NCBI GenBank assembly: GCA_964616755.1
Contig: CAZTSI010000001.1
Coordinates: forward strand, 62,001 to 126,000
Source: CAYNFR01 sp964616755
GTDB lineage: Bacteria; Bacteroidota; Bacteroidia; Chitinophagales; Saprospiraceae
Direction of reading: 5' to 3'
Length of the DNA: 64,000 nucleotides
A program made the position numbers and the translations under genes. Position 1 is the stretch's first letter; each line of letters starts with the position of its first letter. The notes below the pieces were generated by a model. That model saw only the letters and a list, made by a program, of their open reading frames with translations, ran no database searches and was not told the origin of the DNA. This document shows positions 8,330-17,647 of the stretch, piece after piece.

Positions 8330-9114
8330 ATTGACGAGCCTTGTTCAGAAGAATACTCAAACCTCGGATCCTTTAAAAACCCAGCCGACACTAATCTCGA
8401 TTTTACCGTAGTCCAAAGTATTAACAAGGCATACTTCAAACCATTGACATAGGATACTTCGTCACCATAAAAGGTGGGTATGCTTATTTCCACAAATCTT
8501 TGTTTGGTATCTAAGAACTGAATTATAATTTCGGTATCAAAGTCAAAATAATCTGAATTGCACTTTAGTGGAATTCTTTTGAGAGAGGCGACGTCGTATG
8601 CCCTATAGCCCGTATGGAACTCTGCAAATGAGGTTCTTAGAATTGCGTTTTGTAAAATCGTCAAAGTGATATTTCCAAGCCATTTATAAAATGGCATATT
8701 CCCCTGTAAGGCAGCCCATTTGTTTATCATTCGTGATCCTAAAACAACGTCTGCCTTTTTAGATAAAATAGGTAAGATCATCGCCTCTAAAAACTCTGGT
8801 GCATATTGTCCATCTCCATGCAACAATGCCACGACAGAATAGCCTTGCTGAATGGCATGCTGGTAGCCTAGTTTTTGATTGCCCCCGTAACCCAGGTTTG
8901 TATGATTTACAATACAGGAAATACGATACGAGGGGTTCTCTTGAGCAAATTTTTTAACAGCTAGCGTTGTTTGATCCTCAGAGTGATCATCGATAATAAG
9001 AATATCGATAGGGTATTGACTAAGTAGTCGTTGAGGTATTCTAGAAAGTACATGCTTAATATGCTTCTCCGCATTATACGTGACGATAAAAATTAGAATG
9101 CTATCGGAGGTCAA
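8326..9114 (-). CDS. Glycosyltransferase family 2 (polyprenyl-phosphate sugar type)
   Basis: 262 residues of GT-A fold. ILIFIVTYNAEKHIKHVL and IDILIIDDHSEDQT form the nucleotide-sugar site, then GYGGNQKLGYQHA and ALLHGDGQYAP, where the metal-binding D-x-D is replaced by the DGQY form common in dolichol/undecaprenyl-phosphate mannosyl- or glucosyltransferase relatives. There are no C-terminal membrane helices. It lies 15 bp after pntB on the same strand, so it may be transcribed from the transhydrogenase operon, although no functional link is evident. Confidence 0.85.
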   Translation of the reverse strand: MTSDSILIFIVTYNAEKHIKHVLSRIPQRLLSQYPIDILIIDDHSEDQTTLAVKKFAQENPSYRISCIVNHTNLGYGGNQKLGYQHAIQQGYSVVALLHGDGQYAPEFLEAMILPILSKKADVVLGSRMINKWAALQGNMPFYKWLGNITLTILQNAILRTSFAEFHTGYRAYDVASLKRIPLKCNSDYFDFDTEIIIQFLDTKQRFVEISIPTFYGDEVSYVNGLKYALLILWTTVKSRLVSAGFLKDPRFEYSSEQGSSI

Positions 9115-9129
9115 ACTAAGAGTTAAGGG

Positions 9130-10512
9130 TTAGAGGTTTTTGACTTCACTCACCAATTTTTGAATAGAATCCTTTGCATCTCCAAACAACATTTTTGTCC
9201 TTTCGTGAAAGAATAATTGATTCTGAATACCCGCATAACCAGCACTCATACCTCGCTTCAGGACGATAACGTGCTTCGCCTCCCATACTCTCAATACAGG
9301 CATGCCAAAAATAGAACTCGATGGATCATCTACAGCCGCCGGATTTACAACATCATTCGCACCGACGATTACCACTACATCTGTATTGGCGATAGCGTCA
9401 TTCGCTTCATCTAAGTCTAATAATTTTGGATAGGGCACATCCGCCTCCGCTAGAAGTACATTCATGTGTCCAGGCATTCTTCCCGCTACTGGATGAATGG
9501 CATATTTGACGTCCACGTTGTTATTGCTCAGTAAATCGTCTAATTCTTTAAGGACTTTCTGTGCTTGAGCAACGGCAAGGCCATAACCAGGAACGAACAT
9601 CGCTGAACCAGAATAGCAGAGTAAAATAGAGGCATCTGTCATATTGATTTCCTTTGCCATCTGATCGCCACTTTGAGAAGCGCCCCCACCGCTCGCCGAA
9701 AAACCACCTACCAGTACATTAAATAATGATCGATTCATTGCTTGACACATGAGTACCGTCAGAATAGTACCGGAAGCTCCTACTAAAATACCCCCTACGA
9801 TCATTAATTGATTATTGTATATAAGTCCAGCTGCAGCAGCAGACAAGCCAGTAAATGAATTGAGCAAAGAAATAACTACAGGCATATCAGCACCACCAAT
9901 AGGAGCCACAAACGACCATCCATAAATAAGAGACAACATTAAAAATCCTATAAGTAGACCCGCACTCGCATCACCGACAATCAAGTAGATACAAAAGGCT
10001 AAAACGACAAAAAGCATTATTTGATTTATCAGACTGTGTTTAGGCCATGTCACTTGATGATCATTGACCCTGCCATCCAGTTTTAAATAGGCTAGCAAAC
10101 TCCCCGTGAAGGCCACAGTACCAATCAACAGGGCAAATAGGGAAATCGCCTTGCCGCTAGTGGATAATTCTTGTGTCATGAGCTCTACCATCGACAATAC
10201 AGTAGCACAAGCACCTCCTAATCCATTAAAGATCGAGACCATTTGGGGCATATCAGTCATGGCAATTCGCTTAGCAGCAACCCATCCGATGAGTCCACCT
10301 ACGATAGATCCTCCGACAATCCACAAATAATTACCACCACCAATTACCGTAGGATCTAAAATACTCGCGAGTATCCCCAAACCCATACCAATGGCCGCAT
10401 AAATATTGCCTTTACGGGCGGTGTCGGGCGAACTAAGTAATCTTAATCCCCAGACAAATAGAACCGTACCTATCAAATAGGTGATCGTGACAATTGTTGC
10501 TAGCATTTCCAT
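9130..10512 (-). CDS. pntB: Proton-translocating NAD(P) transhydrogenase, beta subunit
   Basis: 460 residues. The N-terminal half is a set of membrane helices (dII), and the C-terminal domain (dIII, NADP(H)-binding) contains PGYGLAVAQAQ, YAIHPVAGRMPGHMNVLLAEA and GANDVVNPAA, which are diagnostic of PntB. With PntAA and PntAB it couples hydride transfer from NADH to NADP+ to inward proton flow, supplying NADPH. The three genes are in the order pntAA-pntAB-pntB, separated by 3 and 23 bp. Confidence 0.96.
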   Translation of the reverse strand: MEMLATIVTITYLIGTVLFVWGLRLLSSPDTARKGNIYAAIGMGLGILASILDPTVIGGGNYLWIVGGSIVGGLIGWVAAKRIAMTDMPQMVSIFNGLGGACATVLSMVELMTQELSTSGKAISLFALLIGTVAFTGSLLAYLKLDGRVNDHQVTWPKHSLINQIMLFVVLAFCIYLIVGDASAGLLIGFLMLSLIYGWSFVAPIGGADMPVVISLLNSFTGLSAAAAGLIYNNQLMIVGGILVGASGTILTVLMCQAMNRSLFNVLVGGFSASGGGASQSGDQMAKEINMTDASILLCYSGSAMFVPGYGLAVAQAQKVLKELDDLLSNNNVDVKYAIHPVAGRMPGHMNVLLAEADVPYPKLLDLDEANDAIANTDVVVIVGANDVVNPAAVDDPSSSIFGMPVLRVWEAKHVIVLKRGMSAGYAGIQNQLFFHERTKMLFGDAKDSIQKLVSEVKNL

Positions 10513-10535
10513 TGTATCTACTTTCTAGGTAAAGT

Positions 10536-10850
10536 CTAATTCTTCTTTTTCTTTTTAAACATCTCCAACATTCGATCAGTTACTGCAAAACCTCCGACCA
10601 CATTGATCATTCCTAACATGATGCCAATTGCACCGAGCGATAATGAAAAATAATCATCTGGGGCAGAACGTCGAATCAAAATAATCGCCCCAATAATCAC
10701 GACTCCACTGATGGCGTTGGCGCCCGACATGAGTGGTGTATGTAGGACTGTGGGCACTTTAGATATCACCTCAAATCCTAAAATCACCGTAAATAGCAAT
10801 AGGTATATCATCAAGATATTGTTGCTGACAAAGTCGATAAACGGCTGCAT
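10536..10850 (-). CDS. pntAB: NAD(P) transhydrogenase alpha subunit, membrane part
   Basis: 104 residues with three membrane helices and the typical VLHTPLMSGANAISGVV segment of the transhydrogenase alpha C-terminal membrane domain. In many Bacteroidota, as here, the alpha subunit is split into a soluble and a membrane polypeptide. It starts 3 bp after the stop of pntAA and ends in a poly-lysine tail (MFKKKKKN). Confidence 0.94.
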   Translation of the reverse strand: MQPFIDFVSNNILMIYLLLFTVILGFEVISKVPTVLHTPLMSGANAISGVVIIGAIILIRRSAPDDYFSLSLGAIGIMLGMINVVGGFAVTDRMLEMFKKKKKN

Positions 10851-10853
10851 AAA

Positions 10854-11930
10854 TTATTTTTTTGCTATTAATGACTTACTCAGTATTTCATCACTTGAGG
10901 CCAAATCTATGGTCTTGTCTTTGACGATATGATTGAGAAAGTTGAATAAATTATTGCTGTACAACGTGCTTGCATCTTGCGGCATGCGATTATGGAGCGC
11001 AGAATCACCAATAATGGTGACGCCATACGATTGGATCACTTGTTGATCAATCGTACCCTCACAATTACCCCCAGTTGATGATGCAAGGTCAACGATCACC
11101 GAGCCCTTTTTCATGGCTTGAACAGTGGCATCTGTTATCAAGAGCGGAGCACGCTTACCCCGAAGTTGAGCGGTGGTGATGACGATATCAGCCGAAGTAG
11201 CATGCTTTTGAATAAGTGCAGCTTGCTTTGCCTTGTATTCATCTGTCTGTTCGACAGCATATCCTCCTGCCGCTTTATCATCTTTAGCTCCCTCGACTTC
11301 CACAAATTTTGCCCCCAAGGATTGTACTTCTTCACGTACCGCAGTTCGTGTATCAAATACTTCCACAATTGCCCCAAGACGCCTCGCTGTCGCTACTGCT
11401 TGAAGGCCCGCAACTCCTGCCCCTAATATCAATACTTTTGACGGCTTAATGCTCCCTGCTGCGGTGATCATCATGGGCATATACCTTGGCAAATGTGTAG
11501 AAGCCAATAATACAGCATAGTACCCAGCGATAGATGCCATAGATGATAAAATATCCATGGCTTGCGCCAAGGAGGTGCGAGGTATCATATCCAAGCTAAA
11601 CGCATTGATACCAGCCACCTCAAGTGTTTTGACAATATCTGCATCAGCAAAAGGGGCATATTGCCCGATGAATATGACACTTTCCTTTGTTGAAGTATAT
11701 TCAGCGTTAGTGATATTTGGTGTAATTTGCACAATAACATCACTTGCCTTAATAATTTCACTACGTGTACTCATTTGAGCACCCTCATAGTCTTTATCCA
11801 TAAAAAATGCGCCTGTTCCTATGCCCGATTCTATCTTTACTTGATCAAAAAGCTTGGCAAACTTGACAATATTAGCTGGAACAATTGGACTGACCGCACT
11901 ATTCTTATCCCTTAAAAAACCAATGATCAT
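10854..11930 (-). CDS. pntAA: NAD(P) transhydrogenase alpha subunit, NAD-binding part
   Basis: About 358 residues, dI domain. The N terminus of the family (MIIGFLRDKNSAVSPIVP) begins at the ATG at 11930; an in-frame ATG at 12014 would add 28 residues with no family similarity and was not used. Other motifs are the alanine dehydrogenase-like PSKVLILGAGVAGLQAVATARRLG nucleotide site, GAKFVEV and IVDLASSTGGN. It binds NADH/NAD+ in the cytoplasm and transfers hydride to PntB domain III. It heads the operon. Confidence 0.94.
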   Translation of the reverse strand: MIIGFLRDKNSAVSPIVPANIVKFAKLFDQVKIESGIGTGAFFMDKDYEGAQMSTRSEIIKASDVIVQITPNITNAEYTSTKESVIFIGQYAPFADADIVKTLEVAGINAFSLDMIPRTSLAQAMDILSSMASIAGYYAVLLASTHLPRYMPMMITAAGSIKPSKVLILGAGVAGLQAVATARRLGAIVEVFDTRTAVREEVQSLGAKFVEVEGAKDDKAAGGYAVEQTDEYKAKQAALIQKHATSADIVITTAQLRGKRAPLLITDATVQAMKKGSVIVDLASSTGGNCEGTIDQQVIQSYGVTIIGDSALHNRMPQDASTLYSNNLFNFLNHIVKDKTIDLASSDEILSKSLIAKK

Positions 11931-12147
11931 AAGCAACGGATATGGGTTAGCTGTGATGGCTGTTCTATTTAAGCCTTTTTCATGAGGTGAAGATAATGAT
12001 CTCCCATCATCCACCCAATAAATATCCCATTCGTTAGCAGAATACCTTATTAAACACTGATATTATCCACCTAAATAAAAATTGGGAGACCATTACATCC
12101 CCTTTCTCAAATCCTAGATACCTGATTTCTATAATAGGACTGTGATC

Positions 12148-12483
12148 TGCATAAGTAGTTTCTCTTGGTAGAACCTCAATATACAGGAGGCGTTTTAGTT
12201 TTGTTGTAGCTCTTGAAGATACTAAACAATACCAAACCAACAATGACTAGATTGATAATGAAACTAATCCATCTACCATATCGTACTGCATTTTCGGGCG
12301 TTAAGATTGCACGGTCAAAATTTCCGCAACCGCATAATCATCGACATCCTTTGCATCAGAATTCGCCTCATCTTCAAAGTATTTAGAGCGCCAACGAAGG
12401 TATTCCTGGCAATGTTTTCGATATACTGACGGTACAGGTTTGAACAATAGTGTCAACTCACTTACCATATATACCAGAGACAA
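12148..12483 (-). pseudogene. Decayed chimera of mscL (3' part) and acn (internal part)
   Basis: Bases 12184-12318 align without gaps to the mscL gene at 14754-14888 (offset exactly 2570, roughly 85% identical by eye); weaker mscL-like sequence extends left to about 12148. Bases 12309-12419 align to aconitase at 15666-15777 with at most one indel, about 75% identical. The switch falls on GCACGGTCAA; both native genes carry GCACCGTCAA at that point (14879-14888 and 15666-15675). Translated on the minus strand the acn-like frame retains VDDYAVAEILTV (acn: VDDISVAEFLTV) and the mscL-like frame retains TPENAVRYGRWIS (mscL: KPENAIRYGSWIS), ending early at a TGA after TPPVY. It looks like a local duplicate that lost 787 bp between two 10-bp repeats and then decayed. 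Confidence 0.8.
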
Positions 12484-12868
12484 TCTTTATAAAGGTGGAA
12501 GCTTCAACACAACAGGAGGAAAGATTTCAGTAAACATTGCAGAATAACAAGCACGACGTCTGTTTAATAGCAGCAATCCATCAGACAATACAGAACACCG
12601 CTTATGACAACGTCGTGGTGAACGAAATCTTACATTCAAGTCATACATGAAACTTTTGGAGAAAAAAAAGGATATACTTCTGAATTTGCACTTATAACTT
12701 TCTAGAATTTCAATTTTAAAATTGAAATAATCCACCAATTCTTTAGAACCTACTATCTTATTAGAGCTCATAGCCAAAATTAAGACGCGAGAAAAGCTAA
12801 CATAAACCTTAATCTTTGCATTTTTTAGACGAAATTGGGGACGCATCATTCTTGACCAAATAAGAAAT
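12484..12868. other. Intergenic stretch, probably more decayed sequence
   Basis: About 385 bp between the chimeric pseudogene and the CotH-like gene. A minus-strand frame is open at 12487-12849 but its translation is basic, low in recognisable motifs and resembles no family. On the plus strand there are short coding-like runs broken by stops. I regard this as degenerate; its origin is unclear. Confidence 0.5.
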
Positions 12869-14419
12869 ATGATTCACTGTAACTGCTCGACCACCCTAAA
12901 AAGATACTTAACCACTACTGGTCTATTTGCCTTTTCGATTTTCATATTTGCCCAAACAGCGCAAAAGTCACTTTTTGATCCAACGATCTTACATATCGTG
13001 GAGATAGAGTCGGCTCAAGTGTCCAATTTATGGGATTCCATTTCACGTGATTTTTTGATGGTCAATTTGATCATTGATGGTAATAGATTGGATTCGGTCG
13101 GTCTCAAATTAAGAGGTGCTACCTCTGCTAGTTCTGACCAAACTCCATTAGAAGTAGATCTAAATAAGTATATTCGGGGTAAGCACTATGATGGATACAA
13201 GAAGTTTAATTTACGCAATAATTACTTGGATTTGTTTCTTCAAAGGGAAAATCTGTCATATGATTTGTATCGAAGGGCAGGGCTGCCGACACCTCGTTGT
13301 GCCTATGCAGAAGTTTTTGTCAATGGCACATCTAGAGGAGTATATTCGATGGTTGAGGGCATAGACAAGCGATTTTTAGAAGATCATTTTCCTAGTGTTA
13401 ATGGTAGCTTATACAAAGGGAAGGCTGGTTTTAAAGGTTTAACCGTAGAAGTAAAGCAAGGCACAATGACTGAATTGGATCATTTCAGAAGGTCGCTTCG
13501 AGCTCATAATTTGGATGATTTTGTTGAACTCAGCAATTATTTAAAACACCTTTCTACGGATATTATCATTGGTGACTGGGACAGCTATTCTTATGGCCGA
13601 CATAATTTTTATTTTTATTACGAGCCGAAATCACTAAAAATGCACTTGATCAATTGGGATCACAATTTTGCCTTTTCGTCCGAAAAACAGACCTTTGATC
13701 CCTATCCTAAAGCGACCTTCCCGTCAATAGACAATCTGATAGAGTATCCAGAGTTAATAAGTAAATACCAACAAACCTTGTGTGAGCTTCTCAGCTTTCT
13801 AGTTGACTCAAGCTATATTACTCATCAGGCGATGGCCAATTATCATATCATCACGTCCAATCAAAATGGCTGGAAAGCTAATTCTCCTGAACCCTTAATT
13901 GATTCCATTCTGAGTAGAAAGGTTTGGCTTATTGATACTCTCCAGATGCTTGGGGTATCATGTAAGACTATTGCTTATCCACTTGGCGCCAATGCCCTAG
14001 TGATCAATGAGATCATGGTAAGAGGAGAAAAGAAAGTAAGCGGTACCAAAACGGAGTCATCCGGATGGATTGAACTTTACAATCAATCAAATACCAATAT
14101 TGAGCTCAACGAACATTATTATTTGAGCAATGAAAGAAGCATTCCAAAGAAATGGAGTTTTAAAGATGAAGTGACAATCCCGGCGAAAGGATATATAGTG
14201 ATTTGGGCTGATGACAAGGTCAGTAAAAATGGACTTCACACGGGATTCAAATTGAACAAAGATGGAGGCGAGCTCCTTTTGACTTATGAGGATATGACAC
14301 TCATCGATCTGGTAAAGTATGAAAAGCTTGAAAAAGGAGTGAGTACAGCTCGTAGACCTGATGGGACAGGTGCATTTATACACACAGTGCCCACGTTTAA
14401 TGCGAGCAATCAACCGTGA
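12869..14419 (+). CDS. CotH kinase-fold protein with lamin-tail domain, exported
   Basis: 516 residues with an N-terminal hydrophobic signal (TTGLFAFSIFIFAQ). Residues about 50-300 are the CotH domain: GLKLRGATS, KKFNLRNNYLD, RAGLPTPRCAYAEVFVNG, VYSMVEGIDKRFL, and a metal/ATP-type segment IINWDHNFAF. CotH proteins are atypical kinases that can phosphorylate exported proteins. Residues about 370-510 form a lamin-tail (LTD) beta-sandwich: LVINEIMV, GWIELYNQS, YIVIWADD. No T9SS sorting domain is evident at the C terminus, so it is probably periplasmic or surface-exposed by another route. It is alone on the plus strand, next to the decayed region. Confidence 0.85.
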   Translation: MIHCNCSTTLKRYLTTTGLFAFSIFIFAQTAQKSLFDPTILHIVEIESAQVSNLWDSISRDFLMVNLIIDGNRLDSVGLKLRGATSASSDQTPLEVDLNKYIRGKHYDGYKKFNLRNNYLDLFLQRENLSYDLYRRAGLPTPRCAYAEVFVNGTSRGVYSMVEGIDKRFLEDHFPSVNGSLYKGKAGFKGLTVEVKQGTMTELDHFRRSLRAHNLDDFVELSNYLKHLSTDIIIGDWDSYSYGRHNFYFYYEPKSLKMHLINWDHNFAFSSEKQTFDPYPKATFPSIDNLIEYPELISKYQQTLCELLSFLVDSSYITHQAMANYHIITSNQNGWKANSPEPLIDSILSRKVWLIDTLQMLGVSCKTIAYPLGANALVINEIMVRGEKKVSGTKTESSGWIELYNQSNTNIELNEHYYLSNERSIPKKWSFKDEVTIPAKGYIVIWADDKVSKNGLHTGFKLNKDGGELLLTYEDMTLIDLVKYEKLEKGVSTARRPDGTGAFIHTVPTFNASNQP

Positions 14420-14603
14420 AGTGAAAGGCTTAGAATGCAACTATTGATGAATAAAAAAAAGAAGGTGTCACGCCATTTTCTATTCTGGGCCTATCAAAAT
14501 TTCGCTATGTCAAAAAAAAAATGACGCTCCCTTTTTCTGGTCTTACATTCGATAAAAATCCTAGCCGCCCCAGCCCTGACCTCAAGATACTACTACGCAT
14601 AAA

Positions 14604-14638
14604 TAAAAACGAGAGGATATAGCATATACCCTCTCGTT
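14604..14638 (-). terminator. Rho-independent terminator downstream of mscL
   Basis: Minus strand: AACGAGAGG pairs with CCTCTCGTT, with an inner ATAT/ATAT extension, followed by a TTTTTATTT tract. It lies 45 bp after the mscL stop. Confidence 0.75.
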
Positions 14639-14682
14639 AGATTTCATGGTTTAGTCACCCATATTTGAGTGATATTAACGTC

Positions 14683-15084
14683 CTATTTTTTTAGCAAATC
14701 TCTGATTTGCATGAGCAACTCTTCTTGAGTAGGCCCTGCAGGTGCAGGAGGTGCAGGAGGTGTTTTAGTCTTGTTGTAAGCCTTGATGATACTAAACAAT
14801 ACAAAACCGACAATGACTAGATTGATAACGGAACTAATCCAGCTACCATATCGTATTGCATTTTCAGGTTTTACGACTGCACCGTCAACCCCTAGCTCAG
14901 CAGATGACAATACAAACTTAAATTCTGAAAAGTCGACACCTCCAGCCAGTTGACCGATAATTGGCATCATAATGTCTTCGACAAATCCATTGACGACTAG
15001 ACCTACAGCACCGGCAAGGATAACGGCAACTGCAAGATCAATTACGTTACCAGTTTTAATAAAATTCATGAATTCTTTAAGCAT
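14683..15084 (-). CDS. mscL: Large-conductance mechanosensitive channel MscL
   Basis: 133 residues. Starting at ATG 15084 gives the family N terminus MLKEFMNFIKTGNVIDLAV; the longer frame from 15135 adds 17 residues absent from MscL. It has the two membrane helices (AVAVILAGAVGLVVNGFVEDIMMPIIG and WISSVINLVIVGFVLFSII), then a linker of Pro-Ala repeats and the C-terminal helix EELLMQIRDLLKK. It releases solutes on hypo-osmotic shock. The linker repeat (CCTGCA units) is tandem-like at DNA level. A decayed copy of its 3' half sits at 12148-12318. Confidence 0.95.
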   Translation of the reverse strand: MLKEFMNFIKTGNVIDLAVAVILAGAVGLVVNGFVEDIMMPIIGQLAGGVDFSEFKFVLSSAELGVDGAVVKPENAIRYGSWISSVINLVIVGFVLFSIIKAYNKTKTPPAPPAPAGPTQEELLMQIRDLLKK

Positions 15085-15249
15085 CGTTTTGTTTTTTAAA
15101 ATTATCGAATGAAATACGTTTAAATAAGGAAGCAAGTTACAACATTGCTCTAATCGCGTATATATATTCCCTTCTACTTAACATATTACGAACCTCTTCT
15201 CCTAGCTGCTATGTCAATCACGGATTCTGCGATCCAGATACTAATAATA

Positions 15250-17529
15250 CTATTTATTCGCCTTTGATCTTATTTCATTCAATGCGGATCCAAAACGAAC
15301 CCAATTTATTTGTGAATCGTTATAAGTATGATTTACTTCAAAACTATCAATAGCGCCATCACTGTGTTGAAGATGTATGGTCAATGGAACACCAGATTTC
15401 ATGCTTTCGAATCCGGAAATACTTACAACATCGTCCTGACGAATCTTATCGAAGTCGGCGGGATTACTAAAAGTAAGCCCCAACATGCCCTGTTTTTTTA
15501 GATTTGTCTCATGAATTCGTGCAAAGGACTTCACGACCACCGCCTTAACACCTAAAAATCTAGGCTGCATCGCAGCATGTTCTCTAGAGGATCCTTCGCC
15601 ATAGTTTTCTTCACCAAACACGATGGTGCCGATATTGGCCGCTTTGTATTTTCTAGCACTATCTGGCACCGTCAAAAATTCTGCAACCGAAATATCATCA
15701 ACATAATTTGCAACAGAATTGGCCTTATCATTAAAGGCATTGATAGCGCCTATGAACGTGTTATTAGCAATGTTTTCTAAATGTCCTCGGTAGGTTAACC
15801 ATGGACCGGCCATAGAGATATGATCCGTAGTGCACTTGCCCTTTGCCTTTAAGAGTACTCGCATATTGGCTAGGTCTTCTTTTGTTATCGGTGTAAAGGG
15901 GGTCAATAATTGTAATCGATCTGATGACGGATGCACTTTTACTTCAACTGTACTTCCATCTTCTGCAGGCGCAATAAATCCAGCATCTTCCACATCAAAC
16001 CCTTTAGGTGGAAGTTCAAATCCAACTGGGGGTTCTAAATAAACTTCGCGACCGTCGGCGGTTGTTAGTTTGTCTGTTATAGGATTGAATCCTAGTTTGC
16101 CAGACAAGGCTACCGCTGTAACAATTTCAGGCGATGCTACAAATGCATGGGTATTGGGATTACCATCAGCACGCTTACTAAAGTTTCGATTAAATGAGTG
16201 AAGGATACTGTTCTTCTCTTTTTTATCAGCCCCTGCCCTATCCCATTGGCCAATACAAGGGCCGCAAGCGTTGGCAAATACTTTCGCCCCCATCTTATCG
16301 AAAATATCGATAAAACCATCACGCTCTATAGTAAATCGAACTTGCTCAGATCCTGGTGTGATCGTCAACTGTGAACCTGGCTTTATGCCAAAATCCACGG
16401 CTTGTTTTGCTATAGAGGCAGCACGACTAATATCTTCATATGAAGAGTTGGTGCATGATCCTATTAAGCAATATTCTAAATCCATCGGCCATCCATTTTC
16501 TTCGGCTAGTTCTTTAAGTTTGGAAATAGGTGTAGCTAAATCAGGTGTAAAAGGCCCATTAATGTGGGGTTCAAGCGTCGAAAGATGAATATCAATTACT
16601 TGGTCAAAATACTTTTCTGGGTTGGTGTAGCATTCGTCGTCTCCGGTTAAATGCTCCGCGATACCATCTGCCATGTCTGCTATCTCGGCGCGGCCAGTAG
16701 ATCTAAGATATCTAGACATAGAAGGGTCGTACCCAAAGGTAGATGTTGTAGCGCCTATTTCTGCTCCCATATTACATATCGTTCCTTTACCCGTACAACT
16801 CAGGCTACGTGCTCCTTCCCCAAAATATTCTACAATTGCACCAGTACCACCTTTTACCGTGAGGATGCCGGCCACTTTTAAGATCACATCTTTGGGTGAT
16901 GACCAACCATTAAGTTTTCCTGTTAACCGCACTCCGATCAGCTTTGGCATTTTAAGCTCCCAAGCCATTCCAGCCATAACATCCACGGCATCCGCCCCGC
17001 CTACACCGATTGCCACCATTCCGAGGCCACCTGCATTTGGCGTATGTGAATCAGTACCAATCATCATTCCCCCAGGAAAAGCATAATTTTCAAGCACTAC
17101 TTGATGTATGATGCCAGCGCCGGGTTTCCAAAATCCAATACCATACTTATTTGAAATGGACTCTAAGAATCCAAATACTTCCGAGTTAATATCCAATGAT
17201 CCCTTTAAATCGACATATGCGTCTACTTTCGCTTGAATTAAGTGATCACAATGTACCGTTGACGGCACGGCCACTTTACTTTTGCCTGCCATCATAAATT
17301 GTAATAACGCCATTTGCGCTGTGGCATCTTGCATAGCCACACGATCGGGAGCAAAAAATACATAGTCCTTACCTCTAGTGTAAGGCTGCAGACGACTGTC
17401 TATATGTAGGTGTGTATACAATATCTTCTCTGATAAGGTCAGAGGTTTTCCCAATGCTTTTCTTGCTTCAGAAACCTTTTCGGCGATCTCGGCATACTTT
17501 GCCCTTATTAAATCTATATCAAATGGCAT
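15250..17529 (-). CDS. acn: Aconitate hydratase
   Basis: 759 residues, the length of mitochondrial-type aconitase. The [4Fe-4S] cysteines are visible in CLIGSCTNSSYED and NACGPCIGQWDR; SHTPNAGGLG and the swivel-domain signature GEGSSREHAA are also present. It converts citrate to isocitrate in the TCA cycle. A minus-strand TATATTTG at 17584-17591 resembles a -7 element but has no matching TTG at the right distance. An internal region (15666-15777) has a decayed copy at 12309-12419. Confidence 0.97.
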   Translation of the reverse strand: MPFDIDLIRAKYAEIAEKVSEARKALGKPLTLSEKILYTHLHIDSRLQPYTRGKDYVFFAPDRVAMQDATAQMALLQFMMAGKSKVAVPSTVHCDHLIQAKVDAYVDLKGSLDINSEVFGFLESISNKYGIGFWKPGAGIIHQVVLENYAFPGGMMIGTDSHTPNAGGLGMVAIGVGGADAVDVMAGMAWELKMPKLIGVRLTGKLNGWSSPKDVILKVAGILTVKGGTGAIVEYFGEGARSLSCTGKGTICNMGAEIGATTSTFGYDPSMSRYLRSTGRAEIADMADGIAEHLTGDDECYTNPEKYFDQVIDIHLSTLEPHINGPFTPDLATPISKLKELAEENGWPMDLEYCLIGSCTNSSYEDISRAASIAKQAVDFGIKPGSQLTITPGSEQVRFTIERDGFIDIFDKMGAKVFANACGPCIGQWDRAGADKKEKNSILHSFNRNFSKRADGNPNTHAFVASPEIVTAVALSGKLGFNPITDKLTTADGREVYLEPPVGFELPPKGFDVEDAGFIAPAEDGSTVEVKVHPSSDRLQLLTPFTPITKEDLANMRVLLKAKGKCTTDHISMAGPWLTYRGHLENIANNTFIGAINAFNDKANSVANYVDDISVAEFLTVPDSARKYKAANIGTIVFGEENYGEGSSREHAAMQPRFLGVKAVVVKSFARIHETNLKKQGMLGLTFSNPADFDKIRQDDVVSISGFESMKSGVPLTIHLQHSDGAIDSFEVNHTYNDSQINWVRFGSALNEIRSKANK

Positions 17530-17647
17530 TATGATTTTTTTTAGTTAAATAATATATAGTTTGTGTTAGGTCGTCTCTGGCTACAAATATAAATGCTTGA
17601 CGCAAAAATATTGGCAGTCAATTGAGTTGTGTCTATTTTGCAACAGG

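Noticed and set aside
11931..12014. N-terminal extension of pntAA to ATG 12014
   Set aside because: The family N terminus begins precisely at 11930; the extension has no similarity to transhydrogenases.
12487..12849. Minus-strand 120-residue open frame upstream of the CotH-like gene
   Set aside because: Basic, low-information translation without any known motif, in a region next to a pseudogene and with disrupted coding-like runs on the other strand.
14754..14767. GCAGGAGGTGCAGGAGG short tandem in mscL as a possible regulatory repeat
   Set aside because: It encodes the Pro-Ala linker of the channel and is explained by coding sequence.
16673..17086. Plus-strand open frame inside acn
   Set aside because: Mirror frame of a strong aconitase gene; composition reflects acn codon usage.
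17584..17591. Minus-strand TATATTTG before aconitase
   Set aside because: Matches the -7 box, but the nearest TTG copies are 11 and 27 bp away rather than 19-21, so it is not a supported promoter.
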